From: Hypholoma sublateritium FD-334 SS-4
Lineage: Eukaryota > Basidiomycota > Agaricomycetes > Agaricales > Strophariaceae
Assembly (NCBI GenBank): GCA_000827495.1
Contig: KN817544.1
Coordinates: 248,001-312,000, forward strand
DNA: 64,000 nt
Direction: 5' to 3'
A model generated the notes under the pieces. The model did not search any database. It saw only the letters and a program-made list of their open reading frames with translations, and was not told the DNA's origin. The position numbers and the translations under genes are program-made. Below are positions 48,081 through 59,552 of the stretch, in pieces; positions within the stretch are counted from its first letter, which is position 1, and each line of letters opens with the position of its first letter.

Positions 48081-48382
48081 ACCGTCGTGGTATCACTATT
48101 AGACTTTTCGTAGTATTTTTGTCCTTCAATTTTATCGTTGTCTGAAATCGACGACAAGACCGACAAGAAGATTGTTCCGTGAAATGCTAAAAAGTTTGGC
48201 CTAACTTCTGATTTGTTGTTAGACTTCTATACATATATCGAACGCGAGGATAGCAACACATTGCTCGCAGCATGAAGTTGTATATTCCAAGACCAGCGCA
48301 AAGCTGTACAAATCTATCTCCTATCAGATCCATCTATAAGATTCGATTGGCTCCCTGTATAAGATTGCCTGGGCTCCGACTT
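48081..48382. other. Short spacer downstream of the NOP56 relic and the OYE gene
   Basis: About 300 bases with no reading frame of note. They include the 3' region of the minus-strand OYE gene. Confidence 0.4.
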
Positions 48383-49851
48383 TCAGTCGTACTTCGCAAC
48401 AGGGTAGTCCGTGTACCCAGCGCTCCAATCGGTCGAGTGCTTGTTCGTTTGGAGGTGTGGAATATCCGGGATGTTATCGAACGGTTTCCCATGCAAGACG
48501 CGCTTTACCAAGTCGGGATGTGTGATGAAGTTGAACCCAATGACGATTCCTTCGACCGCGCCGTCCGCGACGAGCTGAGCTCCTTCGGCGGGCTGGATGG
48601 CCCCGTTGACAAATAGATTGGTGTTCTTGATGAATGGCTTGTACGACGCGAGCACGTCGTGCTGCGTAGAGCGCGGCACATCGTCGTATTTGACTTCGTA
48701 CTGGGGCACGTATCGGACGAGGTCGAAAAAGGCCAGATTGAGTTTGTCCGCCTCCGTAATGAAGTACGAAAACGTGGCGAGGGTGTCCTCAAGGGGCATC
48801 CTGAGCGAAACGAAGTCAGTTGCGCTGCGTGCGTTGGCAAGGAAAAATCGTAACGAACCCCATGTCGTTGTAGCCACCCGCGGGGCCAAGCTTGATTGCG
48901 ACGTCACCTCCGAATACCTCAGTCACCGCCTTCAGTACCTCGAGGCCGAATCGCGCGCGGTTTTCGACGCTGCCACCCCACTGGTCGGTACGCTTATTGC
49001 TAGTGTTGTCGAGGAACTGGTGAATTATATAACCGTTTGAGCCGTGCACTGCAAAGTGTATCATTAGTCTACAAAGGTCCAATTTGCAAAGAGAAATACG
49101 CACGCTCAACGCCGTCGAATCCCGCTTTCTTGGCCAGGACAGCCGCGTCCTTGAATTGCTTGATGATCTTCCACGGGTCGTCAATTTCAGTGGGCTTCAC
49201 ATTTAAGATGTCGTCAGAACGTGCGCGTTGAGAAGCGTATAAACACCTACCGTCACGTAGCCAGGGGTACCTGGGATAGTACGGAACTTCCCCCCGCGAG
49301 CGCTAATTGCTGACGGCGCGTAGACGGGGACGCCTGCGAGTTTCTGCTCGGCGGCCTCCGGGTGGGCTGCTCTGCCAACTATGGGTAAATTAGTATACGC
49401 AGCGAGAGAAAAATGAGATTGTGCTCACCATGCCAAAGCTACAGTATCGCGTCCATAATTTAGCATGATGGAAAGCTATTGAAGGCGGGTTCATCTCACC
49501 TGGCCATACATCTTGCCACCGGCCGCGTGCACACCGTCGACGATGTTCTTCCACCCCGCAACATGGCGATCGTCCCACAAACCCGGCGCGTTCGGCCACT
49601 CCGTACTGCAGCGCGGCCAGTCAGCGTAAATCAGGAGGGAATACAACGTTCGCGACGTACCCCTGACGGGTGACGAGGATACCCTCCGAGATGATGAGGC
49701 CCGCATTAGCGCGCTGAATGTAGTACTCCTTCATGAGCTCTGTCGGGTACGTATTCTCGGCGCGATTACGCGTGAGCGCGGACATGACGATGCGGTTCTT
49801 CAGCTCGACGCTGCCGACTCGGATGGAGGTGAAGAGTGCGGATGTTGACAT
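48383..49851 (-). CDS. Old Yellow Enzyme-type NADH:flavin oxidoreductase
   Basis: Seven exons (49851-49661, 49605-49500, 49438-49429, 49378-49251, 49194-49104, 49048-48859, 48800-48383) give 377 residues. The FMN-binding barrel shows [107 protein letters not shown], and YTDYPVAKYD at the end. The HGSN motif supplies the His/Asn pair that holds the substrate oxygen; NTSNKRTDQWGGSVENRARF is the family hallmark. These cytosolic enzymes reduce activated C=C bonds with NAD(P)H; the natural substrate is unknown. Exon 3 is only 10 bases. A TATA box lies about 85 bases upstream. Confidence 0.9.
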
Positions 49852-50769
49852 TGCTTGTTGGTTTAGGTGGGTTCGAATTGCTTGAGTTGAATGTCTGAAC
49901 ACTTGTTTGGGGAACTACTGCTCCAGAAGGTCGACATTATATAGCGGTCGCGTCTCGCGTCCCGGGATGCTGAAGTTCAGTGCAGCCGGCAAGAGATTAC
50001 GAGTCCCGCATGAAGGCCACTACAGAACAGTGACCAACGCTTAACAAGCTGACTTCGATGTCGGTTGAATGGTTAACGTTGTGCTCACCCTATACGTAGC
50101 CGGACCGCACACGGTCGTACACGGCACCCCTCGTTTTAGGTCAGTTCGTAATCGACGCGTAGACAAGGAACAGAACTTCGGAGTCTTCGGCTCGCCGTCT
50201 GCCGTAGCTTTGTAAGGATCAAGTATTGTGGGAAATTGTCGGTCAGCATGTGTCATTTCAGCTGATGCACTTTTCTTTGTCCTTACCACAATTTCCCAAG
50301 ATAGGTGTGGTTGAGGTGTTGACGCAAGGGAGTCAGCCAGTGGTCCTTAAAATTATTAAGGCGCTTCAGGAGCTGTATTACTTTCATGAAAATGCGTACC
50401 ATATCTACATCGATTTTGTCTGAGCTGTTTCTGTTGTTTTATACTCAGCACAAGCCCGAACTTGGGTGAAATAACTAAGCACACATAAGGTTTTATTTTT
50501 GAAGTCCGGCATCCCCTTGCTCCGGCAAGCGAAAGAAGTGCCAGTGAGCTGCCAAAGAGCTGGCATTTTAAGATATGATTGCAGAACAGATAATTGCTTG
50601 TGTATGGAAGTTCGTTGATTCGTTCAACCTGCCTCCCAATACACAGACACATTATTCACATACTATTCACCGACTCACACTACTTGAACACGCGAAAAAC
50701 CAAGCATAAATAGATTGGTAATATTACACATTTCTACGCGATAACACCCGCAGTACGACTCGAAACTGT
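49852..50769. other. Intergenic region between OYE and sedolisin A
   Basis: Apart from the OYE promoter no feature is supported. A minus-strand frame of 82 codons (50041-50289) lacks any family resemblance. Confidence 0.35.
49936..49943 (-). promoter_or_regulatory. Probable TATA box of the OYE gene
   Basis: On the minus strand the sequence reads TATATAAT, centred about 88 bases before the start codon at 49851. That is a usual distance for a fungal core promoter. Confidence 0.55.
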
Positions 50770-53624
50770 TCATGGCAATAGTAGTGCTAGAGGAAGGATC
50801 TTGCTCAGGTCCGGTGTACCGACGCCGGTGACGGGATCCCATCCTTTCGTTCTGCATTGAAGAATAGATGATGAGCGCCAGAGCCATAAATCTCTAAACG
50901 GTAGCCGACAGCTTACGCGGTGAACCCTCCTGTTCCGCAGCCTTGATTCCCCCCCGACGTGATATCGTTGAATGCCTCGCGAAACACGGGTGAATAGATC
51001 TGTGGTGTATTCCAAATTATTGGTATTGGGACAAGACAAAAACTCGTATCACGAACCAAAGGATTGAGCCAGCCGACGGGGCGCTTGCCAATTGCAAGAC
51101 GCGCGTCATTCACGAGTGTGAAGATTGAGCCGACGACGGGCGATGATGCGGAGGTGCCAAATACGAGCTCAAATTCGCCGTCGATTCCTGATAGAGTTTT
51201 TAAGTAATAAGTACCGAGCGAGAAAATTGCACGCAAAGGATTGCATACCGATAACGTAGTTCGCGCCATTCGCTGAGAGGTCAGGGAACCCACGCGCCTA
51301 AGAAGTGATTAGAATCTCATGCGCACCAAACCCACATACACCGGAAGAGAAATGGCGGCGCTCACGTTACCGGAGTTGTTGAATTGCCCGTTTTTGAATG
51401 GTGGTGGGTGGTCCTTGAGGAAGCTTTTGACGTCGCTCGCCTGGAAGGACGGAAGCCTGTCAGTCGAAGCATGGTGGTTGTTAATTTTAGTTGGTTGGCA
51501 TTCAAATATAAGATAATAAATACATCGAGTATTGCAACGAATACTTGAGTTTGTGTTCATGGCGAAAGAGTAAGCATAAGACTCACGGGAAGATGTTGGA
51601 GAAGCCTCCGCCTGAAAAGATAACCTGCTCGCAGGCGCCCTCGGGGTCGTTCACGGTGGAGTTGGGATTGACCTGCGTTGCGCCGACTGCGGTGACAAAT
51701 GGACAAGAAGCCTGAAAGAGGTATTGGTAATAATGAGCGTCGGAATTTAGATCAATAGAGAGGCCTGCAAACTGACTGGGAACCCAGGATTAAATACAGT
51801 GCCATCATCCACTGGTTGATCTATACAATGGATCGTATTTCAAAAATGATGTCAAGATCTGTTTGCTCTTGTAAGAACGTACGGGCCGCATTGAGGCAAA
51901 CACCGCCATTCCCTGCGACGCCGTTATCACCACTGCTGTGGAATACAGTGGTTCCCATAAGTCCAAGCTTTATATTTTAGGATCGTAGTCAGCGGCAGGT
52001 ACAAATTGAGTTGTTATAGGTTTCAATTACCTTAGCGTACTCAGAGCACTGCCTATTGGCGAAAGCAGCGGTAACGGTGGATTCATCCTGGAGGTAGGAT
52101 ACGGAAACAGTGTGAGGAGGTGCGATGATTCCGCATGATTCAGGTCCTAAGAAGAGTGAGATGTGGGCTACAACAACATAACAGGCTTATGCGCACCATC
52201 GAAGCCTCCAGGGAGAGGGTCGGGGTAGATACCGTCCTTGAATTGTTGATATAAATGCGATAAGCTTGTAAGAAATGTCGAGAATACGTACCTGGGTGGG
52301 GTCATCGCCACCTTCAAATGTGCAGAACGATCCATCAACGGCGTCCAGCCAGTTGTCAAAACCGGCGCCTATTTAATAGATTAGCGTGCATGCTTTTGAT
52401 GGCAGAAAAATGACGGGAAATCTAATTTACCTTCGACAAGATCACCAGTTTGAAGCAAGGTGATTTCTTGTGGATTGGTGAGGGACATGGCATATTCAAG
52501 ATCGAGATCACTCTCTCCGTTGAAGTCAAAGCTCTGGTCCGTGGTTTGCACCACAGCGCCATCGATGAGAATACTCTTGGGCCGGACGCCGATTTGGCTG
52601 GGGGAGAAGTTTCTATAAACATCCGTGTTAGTTAATTCCATTAAAACTGTGCGTCTAAAAGGCCTACCCGAAGAACAGATCCAAATCACCCGAAAGGAAA
52701 GCCTGGGGTGTGAATTCAACTAGAGACATAGAAGTCAGTCGACACTGCGTACTTGTGGGACAAATTGTACATACCGATACCATAGGTATTTTTTTTCGTG
52801 GCGACAGGTTTGTAGTTGATCGAATACAGGGCCCTCAGGCAGTCGGGAGTAATAAACTGATCGCAGTTGGCCAGGTTGGGTGTAATCCTCACATGTGCTT
52901 CAGGGCCCTGCTTTGGGCCACTACCAGTGTGAACGGATGGAGAGCCGAGGTTTGGGCCTGCGCGCCTATTAAGCCTTGTCAACACTTTGGGACTGGGACG
53001 ATGGTTGAAATGAACTGTGGGCTTGATGATTTCGATGTGTTCTTTAATATGAGCGGGGACAGAGTAGCTGTGGCATCCTGGACGATTAAACCATGGTTTA
53101 ATGTTGCATAAATGATGTTCACTATTGAACTTTAGCTGAAAATAAATTTGTCATGCACCTAATTGTTCATCTCCAGAGGGATGGGTGTACACATGATATT
53201 CGGTCTTCAGTAACTCTTCCACCTCCGAAGTCGTGGCGTTGAGATGAATCCATGCCTTGTTTGGCGCAAGACGCAGGCGCTCGCGAGAGAATCCAGACTC
53301 GGTCAACCATTCTATAACAGCCGCGATTGTGTCCTCGCTCGGAGCGAACGTGTCGACGATTTCTGCCGCCGTATAATGTTGGCCATACTTGGGTGACTCG
53401 GGGTGCGCCACTTCCATGAGAAGCTCTTCGAGCCGGTGCATGTTCTGTTGTGCTAAGCCGAAGCGCATGGGGAGAACCTTGAGTGGATCAAGGCGGCGGT
53501 CCTGGGTCCACGAGAGAGGCTCAGCTGCACGGCGCTCGTGCACGACATGGGTCACCGCCCTTGGGGAGGGCACGGCGATGGCACATGCTGCCAGGAGAAG
53601 AGGAAGCAATCCAGATATACGCAT
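50770..53624 (-). CDS. Sedolisin (S53) serine-carboxyl peptidase, copy A
   Basis: A signal peptide (MRISGLLPLLLAACAIAVPSP) opens the protein at 53624. An upstream in-frame ATG at 53678 would add 18 residues and weaken the signal. The pro-kumamolisin activation domain follows (VLPMRFGLAQQNMHRLEELL, HPESPKYGQHYTAAEIVDTF). The mature part shows YSVPAHIKEHIEIIKPTVHFNH, FNGESDLDLEYAM with the catalytic Glu and Asp, TVFHSSGDNGVAG with the oxyanion Asp, VTAVGATQVNP, and FGTSASSPVVGSIFTLVNDAR with the catalytic Ser. The calcium site is near the end (DITSGGNQGCGTGGF, KGWDPVTGVGTPD). The gene has many introns; the first exon is 53624-53159 and the last ends at 50770. These are secreted acid peptidases, many with tripeptidyl activity. 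It is a close paralogue of copy B. Confidence 0.88.
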
Positions 53625-54431
53625 CAGACCAAGAAACAGTTCAGGAAAAGTGCAAGAATCCCGAAGCAAAGATATCATGTTAGTCTCCGTGTCCTTTTAA
53701 CGGCTCGCTACAAGTCCTGTTCATGAGGACCGTTCTCATGTGCCTGTACTAGATTGTAGTCTCTGCCGGCAAGAGAAGAAAATCTTTATCCGGTTATCCA
53801 AAGTAAATGTTGCTTATCAGCGAGCCAGATACAAGAGCAAGAGACGCGAGTCCATATTTTGCGGGTGTAACACGCGTTTCTTGGAGGTGGAGTTAGTTTC
53901 ATGGGAAGGAGTGCTAAACATAGGCCTGTTCCACACTGTTCCAACGAAAAGTCGGCGCCACGCTCTCTTCGTCTTCGCTTTGGAAAGTATACGCCGCACC
54001 GTAGGGGCTGGCCCGCCGGGCCTGACCTTGCCAGGAAGTGAATTCTGCCGCGCCCCGGTTGTCCGCTGGATTCTTTTTATGATGATGGTTGACCTGAAAA
54101 TAAGTGCTTGGTCAGTCATCATATGCCGCCTGGCATCAGGATTGCGCACCTAGAGTGCGCCAACGGGAGTGCGCCATAGAGAAGCTAGAAATATTTGTAT
54201 GGCGTCAGTATTTTGGTAGAGCGCGGACAGTTATAATTGTAAAACTTCTTTGGAAAATAAGCCCTTCCCAACTCGGAGTCATTGATTATCTTGGACAACG
54301 CAATTGAACACCTGCAACATTGAGTAGAATCGCCGTTGGGAATTATGGTTGCCATAAATAGAGGTAGGGGAAAAATAGCCCCATGTAATTTTAGACAGTC
54401 GAGGCACAGCACTTTAATCCATTTACACAGA
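53625..54431. other. Intergenic region between sedolisin A and HIS1
   Basis: About 800 bases between the sedolisin A start and the HIS1 stop codon, with both genes on the minus strand. A 137-codon plus-strand frame (53740-54153) shows no family signature and is probably chance. Confidence 0.35.
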
Positions 54432-55890
54432 TCAGACTCTACAGTTGTCGAGGTTGAAAACCAGGATATCTTCAGCACCAACTTCCACTAGATTGTCCAT
54501 TACCTTTGCTATCATTTTCTTCTCCACCATGCTGCTCACCGCCACCCAGCCCTCCTCTTCCAGGGAGCTCACAGTCGGCGCGCGTCGGCCGGGTGTGATC
54601 TGGAAGGCCGCTGGGAGCTTGTCGCGGGCGATGTTGTACTGACACACGACGTATTTGGAGGCCGCAATAACTCCAGCAATGCGTCTGCTGACGAGGTTGA
54701 TAAGCGTCGTCAACTCCGGATGTTTGATTGTGGCCGAGCGAATCAGGACAGCCTCGGTGTCGAGAACTGTGGAAATAGCGTGAAGACCTGCAGCGCGCAT
54801 GGTATCCCCAGATTCTATATAGAAATTAGGTAATTGCTAAAAATACTTGAGTCGACACTTACCGACAAGATCGACTATTGCGTGCATAGTTCGTCAGCGC
54901 AAGCAGATGCCTAAGGTGAATAGGACTCACCGATTCCATCAGCCAAGCCGAGTGCACAAGCCGCTTCCACACTGCCCCCGACGTACTCAATCTTCGTTTT
55001 GGCTTCGCCTTGGAGGCCTAGACGCGCATCGATCTTGTCAAAGTATCCCTTCGCGAGGACTTCAAAGCTGGTTACGACGCGCTTGCCAGCGAGATCGTCG
55101 ACGGATTTGATCGGCCCGGCTTCGGGTACCTGGACTTGGAGAGAGCATTTTCCGAAGCCCAGACGTTGTTCCTCAACTACAAAGTCCTGCATGTTGGCCT
55201 CCAGAATAACATCGTGGCCCGTAATACCAAGATCGACGTTTCCCTTTCCGACGAAAGATGGGATATCAGATGCAGGCAGGAACACTCTAATGGGAGAATA
55301 GGTGATTAATAGAGAAAAAAGAGAAGGGGTGGCAACCACGTACAACGCAATGTTGTGGTTCAAAGATACGCAAACATCTAATCTGTGGTGTCTCCGGAAT
55401 TGGATGTCGGCACCTAGACGAAAGATAAGCCTCTTTGCGCCTGGGAAAGACGTCAAGACACACCAGCTAGCAGTGACAAGCACTTTTCATGCAACCTTCC
55501 TGGTTAATTTCTTTAGAATACCTTCAAGGTTGTATGTGATGAGCGCACCTTTCTTGGGGATTGCGAAGAGCAATCGTCCGTCGAGGGATTCCGAGTCTGC
55601 GAAGATTGATGCTGTCAAACTCTGCCTAGCGTTCACTGACAAACTGATATCGTACTCATGGACGATATTACTTGAAATGAATCACTATCTTTTGAAGTGT
55701 TTTCTTGTGATACGAACCGGCCGTCGACAGGGACTTCGATGGAGGCCGGGAGGGAAGAGGCGGAAGTGACTAGGCTGGCCGGACTGGCTGAAATTTGCCG
55801 AGCAACGGCAAGATTAAGTGTGATTCGGAGTGGCTGTACAGTTAGCCGATCATCCTCACCAATCGCCAAGTTCGACAACATGAGCAGCAA
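54432..55890 (-). CDS. HIS1: ATP phosphoribosyltransferase, first step of histidine synthesis
   Basis: The protein couples ATP to phosphoribosyl pyrophosphate. Spliced exons give LDGRLLFAIPKKGRLHEKCLSLL, GADIQFRRHHRLDVC, LVFLPASDIPSFVGKGNVDLGITGHDVI, LGFGKCSLQVQVPE, KRVVTSFEVLAKGYFD, IEYVGGSVEAACALGLADGI, VDLVESGDTMRAAGL and the C-terminal regulatory HisG domain ending KVMDNLVEVGAEDILVFNLDNCRV. This is the long fungal form with the His-feedback domain. The core from about 55,620 down is secure. The first exon is not: the best join is a leader from 55890 (MLLMLSNLAIGEDDRL...) with a donor near 55,720 and acceptor at the TAG near 55,627, which adds about 58 residues before the usual start. A TATA-like box lies about 110 bases upstream of 55890. 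Confidence 0.85.
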
Positions 55891-56597
55891 ACTTTCCTAT
55901 GAGTCGGGGTGTCTTGTTCTGTAAACTGAGTGAGTCCTCAAAGAATTTCGTCTTATCGTAATCGATGTTGGAAGTTTGTAGCGAGAGTGTGTCACATTAT
56001 ATATCAACTGACGACAGGCGACGCTGATCAGTGGTACTCATTGCGCCTTTTCATCAACTTTTCATCTTAACGGGCTTTAAAACCGCTCCGAATGGCCGAC
56101 TTTGCAGCAGCTTTCTTGAAACGAGCAAAAATCAGACCGAGTTTGGAGTCTACTGCGTATCTGTTATCCGACGAAACTTCAATGAAACCGACGCACGTCG
56201 ACAAGGTCAAACGTGGGCCATCAGGCCATGGAATCAGCCAGTAAATATTTCAGAATTTACTTTGGATACTTACATCCTATTTATCGACCAGTTCCATACC
56301 TTTGAAAAACCCATGGCCTAGTGCGCTTTTACTCAAACCCGTCTTCATTACTCACTTCTTTCCCCGAGCCGCTCTACCTTCAAATCAATAGCTCTGACTT
56401 CTCCTTCTCCTTATTGAACGGGGAACTCTAAATTTTCAGCACGAATGAACTCATTCGCTAGAACGGCTTCTATATCTCTTTAGAAGGGCACCCGTGACCG
56501 AGGGAACGATCGTTTACACGTACCGTCAATAGGCGCCCAAGGCCTATATAAACTATCGTCCTGGGAGTTGCGCTGGCTGCGCACCTTTCCCAGAAGA
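55891..56597. promoter_or_regulatory. Divergent promoter region of HIS1 and the DXO-like gene
   Basis: Each flank has a TATA-like box: TATATAA on the minus strand at 55997-56003 facing HIS1, and TATATAAA on the plus strand at 56545-56552 facing the DXO-like gene. A short plus-strand frame between them (56031-56321) has no family resemblance. Confidence 0.5.
56545..56552 (+). promoter_or_regulatory. Probable TATA box of the DXO-like gene
   Basis: TATATAAA lies 46 bases before the ATG at 56598 but only 16 before the in-frame ATG at 56568. That favours 56598 as the start codon. Confidence 0.55.
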
Positions 56598-58015
56598 ATG
56601 TCAGACAACACATACCATTCCCCGTGGAGGAATTCCATAGTTATGGCACCTAGTGGGCGAAGCTTTGGTCAAGGTGCACCCGCCGGTTTTCGTCCTAGAG
56701 TTGGGACGACATCCGTACCTCGAAGTACAACCTCACAGGACACTCTACCTCCTGACTTGGATATCATGGATGAAATCGAGCAGAGGCATCTTCAGAGCAT
56801 AGCTGTCCCCGAGGTAGATGTCGAGCTGGGAGAAGTACGGGTCAAGGACTGCAACTACATCGGTTCCTACAACTGGCTCAAGCAGGACTCCCCAACGATA
56901 CTTGTCCCAGGTACATATAAGCATTTCAGTGGTCCATGAATGTACACTCACAGCATGATCCAGGATCGCCGCCTCAGTGGCAAAACAGGGCTGTTCCGTA
57001 CACCATTCCTCCGGATACAGGGGTATATTTCAGTGACCAAAACGGCTACAGGATGCCCAAATACGTTCTGCTGCCCCTGATTATGGCAGTCAATAAATGT
57101 GCAGAAATAGCTAAAAAAACACCTTTCGACTGGAGTTCTGCCGATATTGTCACGGACAGGAACGGGCTCAGAAAATTGATGAGATGGGTTGGCGGGGAGG
57201 ATGTACGCGATTTCCGACTCGACCTGCAGCTCGCAGGTGAACACACTGTCCTTGTGAACCGTTGGGAGAAACGAAACCGTGAAGTCTTCAACGGGCGTAC
57301 ATTCGGCTTTAGCTTCGAGAAGGCCTCCACTGTACCGGCACCCGGATGCAAGGAGAGTACTGGCCATCACCGCATTGTCACATATGTAAGGCCCAGCCGC
57401 TGTTTGTTTCTTGGCATAGCTCTTTTGCTGACTAGCTTGACACGACAGGACTTGAATGGACTCAAGATGGTCGTTCGCTTTGAAGTGGATGCGTGTATTC
57501 CGCCGCCAGCAAAGTACCCACGCAAAAGCATATCAAGTATTGACGAACTAACCAGCACGATGAACGCTATCCACCTCTCCCAATCCACGCGCCCCAGTCA
57601 GTACTTGACGGTCCTCGAGGGTGGAACAGAGGTTTCCCAGACGGCAGTCGTTGAGTTAGTCACCCGCTCGCAGATGAATATGCAGATGAATGGCTTCAAC
57701 TGGAAAGAAGCTTATCCGCAGCTCTTCTTTTCGCAGACGGCGCACCACTTCCTTGCGGTCCATCAGCGGGGACGGTTCCAAGAAATCAAGAAGACCAAGC
57801 TCTCCTCGGACGAGCTGCAGTCTGTCGCAGACGACGCGCAGGTTGATTTGAAGAGGGTGCGGCAGGTATTAGCCTTGATCAAGGACATCGTTGTCATGCA
57901 TGGGAAGAAGGGAAGGCTCAGCCTCATTTGCCAAGGAGGAGAGCTTAAGGTTTACTCGAGGAGAAATGAAGAGAGCTGTCTCCCAGAGTCCGCTTTGAAG
58001 TTGTTCGAATTGTAA
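56598..58015 (+). CDS. Conserved fungal protein with DXO/Rai1-like motifs
   Basis: Three exons (56598-56910, 56964-57385, 57449-58015) give 433 residues. From memory, relatives are common in fungi and often carry the name 'geranylgeranyl pyrophosphate synthetase', yet no DDXXD prenyl-diphosphate motif is present. What I see instead is a series like the DXO/Rai1 decapping nucleases: IDLQL-type strand LDLQLAG, then GFSFE (Glu223), FEVDA (Glu257, Asp259), VVELVT (Glu314) and LFFSQ (Gln341) followed by a strand with AVHQRG. In DXO the order is GYKFE, EVD, ELK and Q, with the same 27-residue step from the ELK Glu to the Gln. The Lys of ELK is Val here, so activity may be lost or changed. Other conserved blocks are PTILVPGSPPQW, FSDQNGYRMPKY, DIVTDRNGLRKLMRW, LVNRWEKR and STGHHRIVTY. 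No signal or membrane segment is seen. Confidence 0.8.
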
Positions 58016-58366
58016 AGCGCCTGAGGCTTGCTAGTTTTATTCCGGTTTGAGTCGCTGTAAGATACTCTTTTTATCGCCTTGTCAGATTAAACTCGTTTGT
58101 GAGCGTTTAATTCATTGATAAGTAGTATTTGGAGCTGCACTGGGAAAGCCAAGGGAAAGCCTTGCGCAAACATCGGAGGGGAGTTGGAGTTTAATGAAAT
58201 CACTTCCCTCAAACTTCCCTGTTTATAAAAGCAATGTCGTCAATCTCGAATGAACAAGAAAGAGCAGAAAACTTGCAGAAAACTGAAAGAGTAGTCCGAA
58301 GCAAGGTCCGCCGCGACCGACAGCAGCCTGACGGTGACAAACACAACAAAACAGAATTCGCCCTGA
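58016..58366. other. Spacer between two plus-strand genes
   Basis: About 350 bases that hold the 3' end of the DXO-like gene and the promoter of the next gene. No clear motif was found apart from A+T-rich tracts. Confidence 0.4.
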
Positions 58367-59552
58367 ATGCCGACGACGACGACGACTGCACAAAGTGAAT
58401 CGACACACCCTGCACTTCCTGCACTCCATTTTTCTTATAGTCGGAGAAACATATTTCTACACGCTTTATTCCTTCTCACATGCAACCTCATTATACCACT
58501 CAATCTCTTCTATTCTCTCGTTTCTCGTGAGTCTTCAATGCAAATGCAAATCAAGTCGCGTGCTATTACAGGCTAGTAACTCATCATGCAATGCCCCGCA
58601 TTTAGCTACAAAGTTGACTCCTAAAGCAGTCATTGGTATATCTTCTGCTGCGTTGGGGATCTCTCCATGCTTTGATTATCCAATGCGACTCTACCGACGT
58701 ACGACGTATCATTCTATTCCGAGTATTCTTCCCCTAACCCACCTTCCTAGTCTTTCGTCGGGCCTTAAGAGATTTGGTCCACTCGGAAATGACACTTGGT
58801 GGTACCTGGACTTCTCTATGTGGACATATACCGTTGCCCTCCTCATCTTTGCCATCCCACTTGCTATTGCCCCAGCAGTCCCACTGTCGTAAGTGGCATT
58901 CCATTCTCACCTGCACCATAATTATGTAAATTCTGAATCCTGAATTATGTCCTCCCGCTTGAGCAACTTTTTTCTGATGTCCACTGTCATGTTGGTGGTT
59001 GGTGGGCCCTGTTGGCATTGTCTTCTTCATTTCCCTCTTTCGACCCAAGCTCCCGTTTCGATGCTCATCAGATCCTCCGGGTGTAAGTATGAAGCATGAG
59101 GTTTTTCGTGTCATCGAAGATGTGGCGGCTGTCGATTTTCAGCACGACCGGGACTTTGGACGGGCCTTGCATAATCGGCAAGTATCCTTACCCGTATATT
59201 TCACACACCGTCACTCATGCTATGATCCCGTCCATTAGTTGGCGCGCATCTCCTCCGTTCCAAAAGCTCAGGATGCAGCTACCAATATATATATCGGACA
59301 TCATCAGCAATAATATATTGCGGCGTTACCGCCTCCGTCTCATGGTCTACGCCACTCAGTTTCGCTTTCGCCTGGACATTGGGCCAGCTTTTTGTGTGGG
59401 CTCGGATCAGTACTTTGGGTTATCGGATTCTGGCCAAAAGGGGTTCAAAGAAAGAACATATCTGGTGGGATAACGAACATCCACATGAAGGTCGGGAGAC
59501 GAAGCCGAACACTTTGGTATCGTCGGTGGAGAGACTTACGGGTATTGTGTAA
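58367..59552 (+). pseudogene. Frameshifted multi-pass membrane protein of unknown function
   Basis: Exons 58367-58526, 58606-58705, 58772-58888 and 58964 onward join into a membrane protein: a Thr/Ser N-terminus, hydrophobic RRNIFLHALFLLTCNLIIPL, then LTPKAVIGISSAALGIS, MRLYRR, FGPLGNDTWWYLDFSMWTYTVALLIFAIPL, and FFLMSTVMLV. At that point a 7-base tandem duplication (TTGGTGG, 58992-58998 and 58999-59005) shifts the frame; removing one copy continues with VGPVGIVFFISLFRPKLPFRC and VFRVIEDVAAVDF. A second shift is needed near an (AT)n tract at about 59,282-59,292 to reach the hydrophobic YCGVTASVSWSTPLSFAFAW and the tail KEHIWWDN, ending at 59552. Five or so membrane helices are implied. I recall similar uncharacterised membrane proteins in other basidiomycetes but cannot name a function. 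The rest is well preserved, so the damage is recent or the assembly has errors. Confidence 0.65.

Noticed and set aside
56598..58015. Prenyl (geranylgeranyl) diphosphate synthase
   Set aside because: Relatives carry that name in my memory of databases, but there is no DDXXD motif and the conserved blocks are of another kind.
56598..58015. Argonaute-like protein
   Set aside because: An early guess from the charged motifs. No PAZ or PIWI residues are present.
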